A stretch of DNA of 64,000 bases from Prorocentrum cordatum (lineage: Eukaryota > Sar > Dinophyceae > Prorocentrales > Prorocentraceae): assembly GCA_963575745.1 (NCBI GenBank), contig CAUYUJ010020593.1, positions 540,884 through 604,883 on the forward strand, written 5' to 3'. The first letter of the stretch is position 1; each line of letters opens with the position of its first letter. This document shows, piece by piece, positions 1 through 13,260 of this stretch. The translations under genes were made by a program, and so were the position numbers. The notes under the pieces were generated by a model, which was not told where the DNA came from, made no database searches, and saw nothing but the letters and a program-made list of their open reading frames with translations.

Positions 1-18
1 CATCACCATCACCATCAC

Positions 19-62
<44 letters not shown>

Positions 63-402
63 CCATTAGCATCATCATCCGTCATCATCATCACCGTCAT
101 CCTCCTCCTCCTCCATCTCCTTCCCCTTCTATCTCTCACCGTTCTCCAAAACCTCCTCCTCCTCCTTCTTCTCCTCCTCCTTGAGCCGCTTCCTTGAAGA
201 AGGTCTCTGCTCCTCCTGCTCCTCATCATCCTGCTTCTCCCACTCCTCCCCGCTCTCTTCAATCTCCCTCTCCTTCTCATCCTCCACGTCCTGTCCTTCC
301 TCACCTCTAGTCCTCCTCATCCTCCGCTCCCCCTACCTCCTCGTCCTCAGCAGCCCTCCCCGAGTCCGAGAATCCGACAGCGACGACATCTGTCAAACAT
401 AA
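1..402. repeat. CAT/CAC and CTC/TCC simple repeats
   Basis: Bases 1-70 are CAT/CAC triplets. From about 90 to 350 the sequence is a degenerate CTC/TCC pyrimidine run. Open frames here are runs of S, E or D and follow from the repeat rather than from a gene. Confidence 0.9.
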
Positions 403-676
403 ATGGGGCTCTATTGTATTTTCCATCAGGGGAACCCTCTTGGCGGTCCTCTTGAGGATCTCTGATGCCGTCCACGGGGCCTCTTGGGCCGTCTTGAGGC
501 TACCTTAGGCCGCTTTGGGTTTATAGGGCCTTCTGGAAGCCTCAGGGTTGGGCTGGCGTAACCCGAGGTCTTCGTGGTTTCATGTGAAACCATCCAAGAA
601 ATCCACCTGGGGGTAGCATTACGGGCATGACTAGGGGTCCGGGAGGTGGAACGGAGCCCAAGGCTGGGACCCAGAA
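403..676. other. unique spacer, no gene seen
   Basis: Non-repetitive sequence between two microsatellites. It contains short GGCCGTCTTGAGG-like motifs related to the 11-bp CCCAAGACGGC family seen later. I see no coding signal. Confidence 0.5.
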
Positions 677-1145
<469 letters not shown>

Positions 1146-1329
1146 CGTCTGGCTGTTTCTGCATTCGATGCTTCTCACACAGTTCTTGCACTTACTGTTT
1201 GGAGCCGCGCTGGCAGACATTGTCCTGGGAGGCGGAACCTCATTGCACTCCGCCGCCCCTTGGCCACGATATGGCTATGGCGTCCACTGCTAAACCCCAT
1301 TGCGTGAGAGGAGGAATTCGTAACTTGAG

Positions 1330-1930
1330 CCCCCCCCGCTGTACTCTGGCCAACTTCCACCGAGACTCCGACAGCAATATCCTTCGCTTCCACCGAGACT
1401 TCGTCGGCAATCCTCCGCGCCGACTCCGTGGCGTTTAGCTTCCCCCGCCCCGCCAGCCGGAGAGAGGGGGGATGCGATTTGTTAACACTCCCCGGTGCTA
1501 TTTTCCATTCCCCCGAGACTCCATCGGCAACCCTCCACGCCCACTCCGCGACATTTAACTTCCCCCCCAACCGGCCCGAGAGGGGGGAAACGCGCGATTT
1601 GTTAACGCTCCCCGGTGACATTTTCCGCTCCGCCCGGAATATGATCAAATAAACTCTCCCGTTTCCCCTCCCAGGGGAGGGGAGGGGCATGTTGTTAATC
1701 CCTGTCCCGGCAGCGTGGCTGACGACCACGAATCCTCCAGACCGCCTCCGTGACAATTAGCTCCCCCCCGCCGGCCGGAGAGGGGAAGACGCAATTTATA
1801 ATCACCACCGTGTGCTATTTTCTAATCCGCCGAAGCTCCGTCGTTAGTCCTCCGCACCGACTCCGTGACGTTCAACGTCCCCCCCAAAGCCAGCCCGAGA
1901 GGGAGGTGGCCCCATTTCTACATGTCTCGT
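1330..1930. repeat. ~120-bp minisatellite
   Basis: About four or five diverged units. Landmarks that recur are TTGTTAACACTCCCCGG (about 1479 and 1599), CGAGACTCCATCGGCAA, and a closing AGCCGGAGAGAGGGG-like block (about 1454, 1570, 1773, 1890). Spacing between the TTGTTAAC landmarks is about 120 bp. Confidence 0.75.
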
Positions 1931-2139
1931 AGCCTAGCCTATAATGCAAAAGAAGAGCCGTGAACGAATTAACCACGAATTAACGGGAACCGTGGATTTC
2001 GAAGCCAACGCCTTCGTTGCTGAAGGTGCGACTCGGACTAGTTCTCGGTAGGGCGATGGGGCGTACACTTACTTTCAGGTATAGATGCGTGTGAGCACGT
2101 TTTTCCCTCCGCTGCTGCCCCCCCCGGCGCCCTCGGGAT

Positions 2140-2390
2140 GCTTTCCCCCGCCACGGCAGGGGAGGGAGGGGTGGGGAAGCGAATGAATGGAGACGGAAGG
2201 GATGAGGTAGCAGGGGGGCTGAGGGACGAAGGGGAGGCAGGAATAGGAGGAAGGAGGGAGGGCGATGAGGAATAGGAGGAGGAAGGGGAGGGTGACGAGG
2301 ACAGGGGAGGAGAAGGAGGAGGGAGGATGAAGATAAGGACTATGAGGAGGATGACGAGGAAGGGCAGAGGCGTGCGGAGGCAAACTCTTA
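2140..2390. repeat. purine-rich GGAGGA tract
   Basis: Strand-asymmetric purine tract of GGAGGAAGG and GATGAGG motifs. Such tracts can form triplex or slipped structures. No gene is seen in it. Confidence 0.7.
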
Positions 2391-2541
2391 CCTTGGCCCA
2401 ACTACCACATCCTGACTCCTAGAGCCACTTAGCTGGTACTCTTTGGTCGTAGCCTGCACTCACTTCAGGCCTCCGACGCCCTCCATGTCCTGACCGACCC
2501 TGCCTCCCCACCTGGCCCGTACATGGCCTGACACTCCCACG

Positions 2542-2701
2542 TCTCTGACCAGGGCTGAACCTAAACGGTGTTTTGCGTTTTCGCTTTGTTTTCGTTTTTC
2601 CTCGTTTGGTCTTCATTCCGCCTTTACCGCACAACGAAGTGGAAACGAAAAAGGCCCACGAAGTCGCAAAAACGACGTTTAGGTCCAGCCCTGTCTTTGA
2701 C
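2542..2701. mobile_element. hAT-like MITE with 8-bp target duplication
   Basis: The element proper is 2550-2693 (144 bp). Its left end CAGGGCTGAACCTAAACG is the inverse of its right end CGTTTAGGTCCAGCCCTG with one mismatch, and pairing continues inward through a TTTTGCG block, so the whole element folds back. It is flanked by TCTCTGAC (2542-2549) and TCTTTGAC (2694-2701), an 8-bp direct repeat with one mismatch. An 8-bp target duplication and a CAGGG terminus are typical of hAT-superfamily elements. It has no coding capacity, so a transposase must come from elsewhere. Confidence 0.85.
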
Positions 2702-3480
2702 TATGTCTTCTTGGGCCGCCACTCCCCGATCATTTTCAGCACGGAGCCGACCCCGCGTCCACCTCGCCCCCGCAGCGCCAGACCCACGCAACTGGACTCG
2801 TAATATTGAGACCCCCCATCCCCTCCACTTCCCACCCGCAAGTTGCCCCGCCTCCACAGCGCCTCCACAGCGCCCGCCATCGCCCATAGAGCGCCCGACA
2901 TCCCCCCCATCTCCCAACCCACGCTCCTGGATCCTAGGCCCGTTGTCTTGCGACCTCTGACCACGTCCGTTGCACGCCCGGAACCTCGCCCAGTTTCCAC
3001 CCTGCCCCCACCGCGCCCGATGCCTCTAACCCCCTAATCGACGCCCTTAGACTCGTCTTCTTGATGCGCCCCACCCCCGCCATTCCCGTCCAGACCTCAC
3101 CCCGCCTCTACACCGCCCCCACCACGCCCGATACCCCCCAGACCCTTCAGCCCACGCTCCTGAAGATGAGCTCTTCCAACCTATCCACTGTCTCTTCCCC
3201 GGGGAAACGTTAACCCCTCCGACGACCCCCTCCCCACAGGGTCTGGGCGGGGAATCGCGACCAAATAGAGCGTCCGCCATGGCCCGCCATGGACCAAACA
3301 CTGCTCCAGGAAACTCATCATGACCTCCACACCGCAAGGTATGTCGAATTGGCCGAAGTGGTCTTCAACGCGGCTCCGGGAAGGAACCAAAAGTGGCAGT
3401 GACTGGAGACTCCCAAGGCTGCCCCGAGACTCAGATGCTCATTCTGGGGACCTTCTTGGAGCCACTCGCTCCACTCGTGC
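2702..3480. other. C-rich spacer, no gene seen
   Basis: Sequence rich in CCCCGCC/CACCGC motifs with no consistent codon usage on either strand. Open frames are short and proline or arginine rich. I see no gene. Confidence 0.5.
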
Positions 3481-3486
3481 GTCGAA

Positions 3487-3602
3487 GCTGCGTCGAACCT
3501 GAGTAGAACCTGAGTAGAACCTGAGTCGAACCTGAGTCGAATCTGAGTCGAATCTGTGTCGAACCTGAGTCGAACTTGAGTCGAACCTGAGTCGAACAGA
3601 TC
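3487..3602. repeat. 11-bp minisatellite (CTGAGTCGAAC)
   Basis: About ten tandem copies of the 11-mer CTGAGTCGAAC, with variants GTAGAAC, GTCGAAT and TGTGTCG. The TCGAA core resembles the ATCGAATCGG repeats at 39.5 and 40.6 kb. Confidence 0.9.
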
Positions 3603-4320
3603 CATTAGGTGGGCTCCAGGAAGGTCCCCGAAACGAGCATCGAACGAGACTCACTCACCCCTTCAAACATTCAACTTGCTCGAAGGTGTCTCCCTCCTCG
3701 CCCTGACACTTCCGGCGGGCCCCGGAGGCCTCCAGATGGCCTCAAGATGACCAGCCGAGCCCCAAGAGTGGCCCAGAGAAGGGCCCCCAAACGGCCCCCT
3801 GGGACCCCACAAGAACCCAAATAAAGCTCGAAGAGGAGACTGGGAGGCGGCGATTATGTCCAGCCTCGAAGGGGCAAGAAATTCTTGAAAGTGACTCCGG
3901 CAAATTCCCGAATTGGCAATTTGGGGGGCTGCCCGAGCTGACCCCTTTGACGGGCGTCTGCCCTCACTCTCCCACTAGATGCTCGGGCTGCTCGATCTGA
4001 CCCCAGCTTCGGTTCGACGGGCGTCCGCCCTCACTACCCCTCTATATGCTTCTCCACTTCCTTGCTGACAACAACTCGCGTAGGAATCGGTTCTGGTCGG
4101 GCTGGTGGGGATGCTGGGCAAGTCAGGAACTGCAAATTGCACGAGGCATGCGCTCACATGGTTCCGACAACTGTCACTCTAGAGGCGAACTCCCGACCCC
4201 CTTGAAATGCGTGGCATCTACACAACACACCTTCTCCGCTAGATATCACCCCATGGTCGCCGCGAGAGGAGGACTATGACGAAGACGACAAGCATGACGA
4301 TGACATCGACAAAGAAGAAT
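3603..4320. other. spacer, no gene seen
   Basis: Mixed sequence up to the start of the 1.47-kb array, including some CCAAGA/GGCCC motifs. I see no coding signal and no RNA gene. Confidence 0.4.
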
Positions 4321-4321
4321 G

Positions 4322-7300
4322 GTATACTGCCATGGCTGATTTGCAGCCTTCTTGTAGCTGCCCAACGCAGTTCGCATCGTCATGGCCGATAATGAAACTA
4401 TCGGTATGAACGAAATCCGCCACCGTGCCCATGGGCACAAAGAAGAATGGTATACTGCCATGGCTGATTTGCAGCCTTCTTGTAGCTGCCCAACGTCACC
4501 CCCTCTCCTCATCCTCCTCCTCCTCCTCCTCCTCCTCCTCCTCCTCCTCCTCCTCCTCCTCCTCCCCCTCCTCCTCCTCCCCCTCCTCCTCCTCCTCCTC
4601 CTCCTCCGCCTCCTCCTCATCCTCCTCCTCCTCTTCCTACCAGCACAGTCTCTGCATCCCCACTGTCCCCCTCTGAAGGTTCCTTGGGCGCGCAGACGCC
4701 TTCTGGCGCTGTCCAAAGCCTCCCAGATGGCCAACATGTCTTCCGAGACGGCTCAGCAAGAACACGGGGTTTCCTTGGCCTGGCTTTAGACTTGTTTGTG
4801 CGCTGTCTCGGGAGCGGATTTAGCCCCCGTGGCGCCGTCCAGGATTGTAAGAACGTTTCCATGACACGCAGGTCGGGGCTTGCAGTTTCGTCGGGAAGTC
4901 GCTGAACAGCATTGGTGCATTGACTGGCTTTGAGATAAAATGTCGGGGCAGTTGTTTGCTAGTCGTGGGATACCGTGGCGTGTTTTTGGACTGGCTTTGG
5001 GCTGTTTGAGAAAATGGGATCCGCTGAAATCGTATAAACCCCTAGACCTTCCCTTGATAAGCTCTAGCGCCCCTAGCCCTTGATAGACTCACAGCTGCAC
5101 GCGTTTCACGACACCCGCAAATGGCACGCAAATGAAAATGCAAAAGCAAACATGCGGGACCGAGAGAGACGTACTACTGACAAGGGTTACACACTGAACG
5201 CATTTCATCCCCTCCGCCATGCAAAACGATACAGAGTGCAAAAATGCAATTGCTCGGAACGGCAGCGCGATTCAACGCATATCGTGGAATGAGAAATGAT
5301 TTACGCACTGGCCGTGCAACGCATTGACAACTCAACGCAAAAACCATTGCAAAGGAAACGTCGCACACAAATGACATGCAAAGCAACGCTTTTGCAAATA
5401 CACCATTGGGAAGTCGGTACGTTGCGATGGTGTCAACCGTCGTATGCAAATCCGCCGACCCCAGGAGGCGCGGAGGGGGATGCGCGCTTGCGCCGCCTAT
5501 TTACCCTGCGCCTGTCCTGCCGCGGCGGACCCTGTCCCAGGGCTCCCGCCCGCCCCGATCCTGTCCCAGACTGGAACCCGCTCCGACCATAACGGCGCCC
5601 TGGCCCGAAGCCTACCCACGCCCTCCACCGCGCCCACACCACGTCCTGGCACCTCCACCCCCACGCCACGAGAGCGAATTTCTTGGGAGCCTCCACGTCA
5701 CATTTTCTGGCCCGAAACCTATCCACACCGCCCACCGCGCCCCCACCACGCCCAAATCCGACCCCGTCCGAGGCCCCCGCGCCGACATCCTGGTCCTAGG
5801 GAACTTGGTTCTTTGTGGGCCCCCCACCATGCACTCCCACGTCCGGGTCGGACCCCGTCCCAGACCTCCCCGCCAAGGAATTGAGCTATACAGCAGTTCA
5901 CATCGTCATGGCCGATAATGAAACTATCGGTATGAACGACCCACGGGCACAAAGAAGAATGGTATACTGCCATGGCTGATTTGCAGCCTTCTTGTAGCTG
6001 CCCAACGTCACCCCCCCTCCTCCTCCTCCTCCTCCTCCTCCTCCTCCTCCTCCTCCTCCTCCTCCTCCCCCCTCCTCTCCTCTCCCTCCCTTCTCTTTCT
6101 CATTTCCTCCTCATCCTCCCCCTCCGCCTCCTTCCTCCTCCAACCAGCACGGTCTCTGCATCCCCACTGTCCCACTCTGGAAGGAGTTCCTTGGGGCGCA
6201 GACGCCTTTCGGCGCTGTCCAAAAGCCTACCCAGATGGACAACATGTCTTCCGATCTATGGCACCGGCTCACAAGAAAAACGGGGTTTCCTTGGCCTGGC
6301 TTTAGACTTGTTTGTGCGCTGTCTCGGGAGCGGATTTAGCCCCCGTGGCGCCGTCCAGGATTGTAAGAACGTTTCCATGACACGCAGGTCGGGGCTTGCA
6401 GTTTCGTCGGGAAGTCGCTGAACAGCATTGGTGCATTGACTGGCTTTGAGATAAAATGTCGGGGCAGTTGTTTGCTAGTCGTGGGATACCGTGGCGTGTT
6501 TTTGGACTGGCTTTGGGCTGTTTGAGAAAATGGGATCCGCTGAAATCGTATAAACCCCTAGACCTTCCCTTGATAAGCTCTAGCGCCCCTAGCCCTTGAT
6601 AGACTCACAGCTGCACGCGTGCACGTACACACAAATGGCACGCACATGAACTGCAGAAGCAACACAATCGCGGACCGAGCAGAGACGTACTACTGACAAG
6701 GGTACACACTGACGCATTTCATGCGAGGCCATGCAAACCGATACAAGAATTGAAAAAATGCAATGCGTCGGAACGGCAGCGCGATTCAACGCACTATCGT
6801 GGAAATGATACGCAATGGCCGTGCAACGCATTGCAACTCAACGCAAACCATTGCAAGGAAACGTCGCACACAAATGACATGCAAAGCAACGCTTTGCACA
6901 TCCACCATTGGGAAGTCGGTACGTGCGATGGTTCAACCGTCGTATGCCAATCCGCCGACCCCAGGAGGCGCGTGAGGGGAGATGCGCGCTTGCGCCGCCT
7001 ACCCTGCGCCTGTCCTGCCCGCGGCCGACCCTGTCCCAGGGCTCCCGCCCGCCCCGATCCTGTCCCAGACTGGAACCCGCTCCGACCATAACGGCGCCCT
7101 GGCCCGAAGCCTACCCACGCCCTCCACCGCGCCCACACCACGTCCTGGCACCTCCACCCCCACGCCACGAGAGCGAATTTCTTGGGAGCCTCCACGTCAC
7201 ATTTTCTGGCCCGAAACCTATCCACACCGCCCACCGCGCCCCCACCACGCCCAAATCCGACCCCGTCCGAGGCCCCCGCGCCGACATCCTGGTCCTAGGG

Positions 7301-10300
7301 AACTTGGTTCTTTGTGGGCCCCCCACCATGCACTCCCACGTCCGGGTCGGACCCCGTCCCAGACCTCCCCGCCAAGGAATTGAGCTATACAGCAGTTCAC
7401 ATCGTCATGGCCGATAATGAAACTATCGGTATGAACGACCCACGGGCACAAAGAAGAATGGTATACTGCCATGGCTGATTTGCAGCCTTCTTGTAGCTGC
7501 CCAACGTCACCCCCCCTCCTCCTCCTCCTCCTCCTCCTCCTCCTCCTCCTCCCCCTCCTCCTCCTCCTCCTCCCTCCTCCTCCTCCTCCTCCTCCTCCTC
7601 CGCCTCCGCCTCCTCCTCCTCCTACCAGCACAGTCTCTGCATCCCCACTGTCCCCCTCTGAAGGTTCCTTGGGCGCGCAGACGCCTTCTGGCGCTGTCCA
7701 AAGCCTCCCAGATGGCCAACATGTCTTCCGAGACGGCTCAGCAAGAACACGGGGTTTCCTTGGCCTGGCTTTAGACTTGTTTGTGCGCTGTCTCGGGAGC
7801 GGATTTAGCCCCCGTGGCGCCGTCCAGGATTGTAAGAACGTTTCCATGACACGCAGGTCGGGGCTTGCAGTTTCGTCGGGAAGTCGCTGAACAGCATTGG
7901 TGCATTGACTGGCTTTGAGATAAAATGTCGGGGCAGTTGTTTGCTAGTCGTGGGATACCGTGGCGTGTTTTTGGACTGGCTTTGGGCTGTTTGAGAAAAT
8001 GGGATCCGCTGAAATCGTATAAACCCCTAGACCTTCCCTTGATAAGCTCTAGCGCCCCTAGCCCTTGATAGACTCACAGCTGCACGCGTGCACGTACACA
8101 CAAATGGCACGCACATGAACTGCAGAAGCAACACAATCGCGGACCGAGCAGAGACGTACTACTGACAAGGGTGCACACTGACGCATTTCATGCGAGGCCA
8201 TGCAAACCAATACAAGAATTGAAAAAATGCAATGCGTCGGAACGGCAGCGCGATTCAACGCACTATCGTGGAAATGATACGCAATGGCCGTGCAACGCAT
8301 TGCAACTCAACGCAAACCATTGCAAGGAAACGTCGCACACAAATGACATGCAAAGCAACGCTTTGCACATCCACCATTGGGAAGTCGGTACGTGCGATGG
8401 TTCAACCGTCGTATGCCAATCCGCCGACCCCAGGAGGCGCGTGAGGGGAGATGCGCGCTTGCGCCGCCTACCCTGCGCCTGTCCTGCCCGCGGCCGACCC
8501 TGTCCCAGGGCTCCCGCCCGCCCCGATCCTGTCCCAGGTGGAACCCGCTCCGGACCATAACCACGCCTGGCCCGAAGCCTACCTCGCCTCACCGCGCCCA
8601 ACACCACGTCCGCACCTCCACACCCACGCCACAACGAGAGAGAATTTCTTGGGGAGAGCCACGGTAACTTTTTTGGCCGAAAACCTATCCACACCGCCCA
8701 CCGCGCCCCCACCACGCCCAAATTCCGACCCGTCCGAGGCCCCGCGCCGACATCCTAGTCTAGGGAAATTGGTTATTTGTGGGCCCCCCACCATGCACTA
8801 CACGTCGGGTCGGACCCTCGTCAGAAGCCTCCCCGCCAAGGAATTGAGCTATACAGCTGTTCACATCGTCATGGGCCGCCGATAATGAAAACTATCGGTT
8901 AAGAACGACCCACGGGCACAAGAGAATGGTTATACTGCCACGGCTGATGTTGCAGCCGTTCTTGTAGCTGCCCAACGTCCCCCCCTCTCTCCTCCTCCTC
9001 CTCCTCCTTCTCCTCCTCCTCCTCCTCCTCCTCCTCCTCCTCCTCCTCCTCCTCCTCCTCCTCCTCCTCCTCCGCCTCCGCCTCCTCCTCCTCCTACCAG
9101 CACAGTCTCTGCATCCCCACTGTCCCCCTCTGAAGGTTCCTTGGGCGCGCAGACGCCTTCTGGCGCTGTCCAAAGCCTCCCAGATGGCCAACATGTCTTC
9201 CGAGACGGCTCAGCAAGAACACGGGGTTTCCTTGGCCTGGCTTTAGACTTGTTTGTGCGCTGTCTCGGGAGCGGATTTAGCCCCCGTGGCGCCGTCCAGG
9301 ATTGTAAGAACGTTTCCATGACACGCAGGTCGGGGCTTGCAGTTTCGTCGGGAAGTCGCTGAACAGCATTGGTGCATTGACTGGCTTTGAGATAATATGT
9401 CGGGCGTTGTTGCTAGTCGTGGGATAACGTGGCGGTGTTTTTGGATGGTTTGGGCTGTTTGAGAAAATGGGATCCGCTGAAATCGTATAAACCCCTAGAC
9501 TTCCTTGATTAGCTCCTAGCGCCCTAGCCCTTGATAGACTCACCAGCTGGCACGCGTTGCACGTTCACACAAAGGCACGCACAGAACTGCAGAAAGCAAC
9601 ACAATCGCGCGGAGCATAGCAGAGACGTTACTTTAAGAAAGGGTGCACACTTGACGCCTTTCATGCGAGGCATTTGCAAACGATACAAGAATTGAAAAAT
9701 GCAATGCGTCGGAACGGCAGCGCGATTCAACGCACTATCGTGGAAATGATACGCAATGGCCGTGCAACGCATTGCAACTCAACGCAAACCATTGCAAGGA
9801 AACGTCGCACACAATTGACATGCAAAGCAACGCTTTGCACATCCACCATTGGGAAGTCGGTACGTGCGATGGTTCAACCGTCGTATGCCAATCCGCCGAC
9901 CCCAGGAGGCGCGTGAGGGGAGATGCGCGCTTGCGCCGCCTACCCTGCGCCTGTCCTGCCCGCGGCCGACCCTGTCCCAGGGCTCCCGCCCGCCCCGATC
10001 CTGTCCCAGACTGGAACCCGCTCCGACCATAACGGCGCCCTGGCCCGAAGCCTACCCACGCCCTCCACCGCGCCCACACCACGTCCTGGCACCTCCACCC
10101 CCACGCCACGAGAGCGAATTTCTTGGGAGCCTCCACGTCACATTTTCTGGCCCGAAACCTATCCACACCGCCCACCGCGCCCCCACCACGCCCAAATCCG
10201 ACCCCGTCCGAGGCCCCCGCGCCGACATCCTGGTCCTAGGGAACTTGGTTCTTTGTGGGCCCCCCACCATGCACTCCCACGTCCGGGTCGGACCCCGTCC

Positions 10301-13260
10301 CAGACCTCCCCGCCAAGGAATTGAGCTATACAGCAGTTCACATCGTCATGGCCGATAATGAAACTATCGGTATGAACGACCCACGGGCACAAAGAAGAAT
10401 GGTATACTGCCATGGCTGATTTGCAGCCTTCTTGTAGCTGCCCAACGTCACCCCCCCTCCTCCTCCTCCTCCTCCTCCTCCTCCTCCTCCCTCCCCTCCC
10501 CCTCCTCCTCCTCCCCCTCCTCCTCCTCCTCCTCCTCCTCCGCCTCCGCCTCCTCCTCCTCCTACCAGCACAGTCTCTGCATCCCCACTGTCCCCCTCTG
10601 AAGGTTCCTTGGGCGCGCAGACGCCTTCTGGCGCTGTCCAAAGCCTCCCAGATGGCCAACATGTCTTCCGAGACGGCTCAGCAAGAACACGGGGTTTCCT
10701 TGGCCTGGCTTTAGACTTGTTTGTGCGCTGTCTCGGGAGCGGATTTAGCCCCCGTGGCGCCGTCCAGGATTGTAAGAACGTTTCCATGACACGCAGGTCG
10801 GGGCTTGCAGTTTCGTCGGGAAGTCGCTGAACAGCATTGGTGCATTGACTGGCTTTGAGATAAAATGTCGGGGCAGTTGTTTGCTAGTCGTGGGATACCG
10901 TGGCGTGTTTTTGGACTGGCTTTGGGCTGTTTGAGAAAATGGGATCCGCTGAAATCGTATAAACCCCTAGACCTTCCCTTGATAAGCTCTAGCGCCCCTA
11001 GCCCTTGATAGACTCACAGCTGCACGCGTGCACGTACACACAAATGGCACGCACATGAACTGCAGAAGCAACACAATCGCGGACCGAGCAGAGACGTACT
11101 ACTGACAAGGGTACACACTGACGCATTTCATGCGAGGCCATGCAAACCGATACAAGAATTGAAAAAATGCAATGCGTCGGAACGGCAGCGCGATTCAACG
11201 CACTATCGTGGAAATGATACGCAATGGCCGTGCAACGCATTGCAACTCAACGCAAACCATTGCAAGGAAACGTCGCACACAAATGACATGCAAAGCAACG
11301 CTTTGCACATCCACCATTGGGAAGTCGGTACGTGCGATGGTTCAACCGTCGTATGCCAATCCGCCGACCCCAGGAGGCGCGTGAGGGGAGATGCGCGCTT
11401 GCGCCGCCTACCCTGCGCCTGTCCTGCCCGCGGCCGACCCTGTCCCAGGGCTCCCGCCCGCCCCGATCCTGTCCCAGACTGGAACCCGCTCCGACCATAA
11501 CGGCGCCCTGGCCCGAAGCCTACCCACGCCCTCCACCGCGCCCACACCACGTCCTGGCACCTCCACCCCCACGCCACGAGAGCGAATTTCTTGGGAGCCT
11601 CCACGTCACATTTTCTGGCCCGAAACCTATCCACACCGCCCACCGCGCCCCCACCACGCCCAAATCCGACCCCGTCCGAGGCCCCCGCGCCGACATCCTG
11701 GTCCGAGGGAACTTGGTTCTTTGTGGGCCCCCCACCATGCACTCCCACGTCCGGGTCGGGCCCCGTCCCAGACCTCCCCGCCAAGGAATTGAGCTATACA
11801 GCAGTTCACATCGTCATGGCCGATAATGAAACTATCGGTAATGAACGACCCACGGGCACAAAGAAGAATGGTTACTGCCATGGCTGATTTGCAGCCTTCT
11901 TGTAGCTGCCAACGTCACCCCCCCTCCTCCTCCTCCTCCTCCTCCTCCTCCTCCTCCTCCCCTCTCCTCCTCCTCCTCCTCCCCCTCCTCCTCTCCTGCT
12001 CCTCCTCCGCCTCCCCTCCTCCTCCTCTACCAGCACAGTCTCTGCATCCCCACTGTCCCCCTCTGAAGGTTCCTTGGGCGCGCAGACGCCTTCTGGCGCT
12101 GTCCAAAGCCTCCCAGATGGCCAACATGTCTTCCGAGACGGCTCAGCAAGAACACGGGGTTTCCTTGGCCTGGCTTTAGACTTGTTTGTGCGCTGTCTCG
12201 GGAGCGGATTTAGCCCCCGTGGCGCCGTCCAGGATTGTAAGAACGTTTCCATGACACGCAGGTCGGGGCTTGCAGTTTCGTCGGGAAGTCGCTGAACAGC
12301 ATTGGTGCATTGACTGGCTTTGAGATAAAATGTCGGGGCAGTTGCTTGCTAGTCGTGGGATACCGTGGCGTGTTTTTGGACTGGCTTTGGGCTGTTTGAG
12401 AAAATGGGATCCGCTGAAATCGTATAAACCCCTAGACCTTCCCTTGATAAGCTCTAGCGCCCCTAGCCCTTGATAGACTCACAGCTGCACGCGTGCACGT
12501 ACACACAAATGGCACGCACATGAACTGCAGAAGCAACACAATCGCGGACCGAGCAGAGACGCACTACTGACAAGGGTACACACTGACTCATTTCATGCGA
12601 AGCCATGCAAACCAATACAAGAATTGACAAAAAGGCAATGCGTCGGAACGGCAGCGCGATTCAACGCACTATCGTGGAAATGATACGCAATGGCCGTGCA
12701 ACGCATTGCAACTCAACGCAAACCATTGCAAGGAAACGTCGCACACAATTGACATGCAAAGCAACGCTTTGCACATCCACCATTGGGAAGTCGGTACGTG
12801 CGACGCGCGATGGTTCAACCGTCGTATGCCAATCCGCGACCCCAGGAGGCGCGTGAGGGGAGATGCGCGCTTGCGCCGCCTATCCTGCGCCTGTCCTGCC
12901 CGCGGCCGACCCTGTCCCCAGGGCTCCCGCCCGCCCCGATCCTGTCCCAGACTGGAACCCGCTCCGACCATAACGGCGCCCTGGCCCGAAGCCTACCCAC
13001 GCCCTCCACCGCGCCCACACCACGTCCCGGCACCTCCACCCCCACGCCACGAGAGCGAATTTCTTGGGAGCCTCCACGTCACATTTTCTGGCCCGTAACC
13101 TATCCACACCGCCCACCGCGCCCCCACCACGCCTATATCCGACCCCGTCCGAGGCCCCCGCGCCGACATCCTGGTCCTAGGGAGCTTGGTTCTTTGTGGG
13201 CCCCCCACCATGCACTCCCACGTCCGGGTCGGGCCCCGTCCCAGACCTCCCCGCCAACAT
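4322..13260. repeat. ~1.47-kb tandem (macrosatellite) array, about six units
   Basis: The anchor CAGCACAGTCTCTGCATCCC recurs at about 4641, 6145 (one variant), 7625, 9098, 10565 and 12031, so the spacing is 1504, 1480, 1473, 1467 and 1466 bp. Each unit has four parts: a CTC triplet tract of variable length (about 4498, 6011, 7511, 8980, 10451 and 11926); a ~400-bp conserved block; a ~300-bp block rich in GCATTGC/GCAAACC motifs with the hairpin TGCAAAGC-AAC-GCTTTGCA; and a C-rich block ending in the hairpin CCGATA-N7-TATCGG just before the next CTC tract. Small open frames (for example 73 aa starting MGAQTPSGAV) recur only because the DNA is near-identical. The first unit has an extra partial duplication at 4331-4490. 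The array ends where a CTC tract would be expected (about 13260). Confidence 0.95.

Noticed and set aside
4684-12295. 73-residue frame (MGAQTPSGAV...) repeated in five of the 1.47-kb units
   Set aside because: Identity reflects near-identical DNA; there are no synonymous-biased differences to show selection, and antisense frames are equally conserved.
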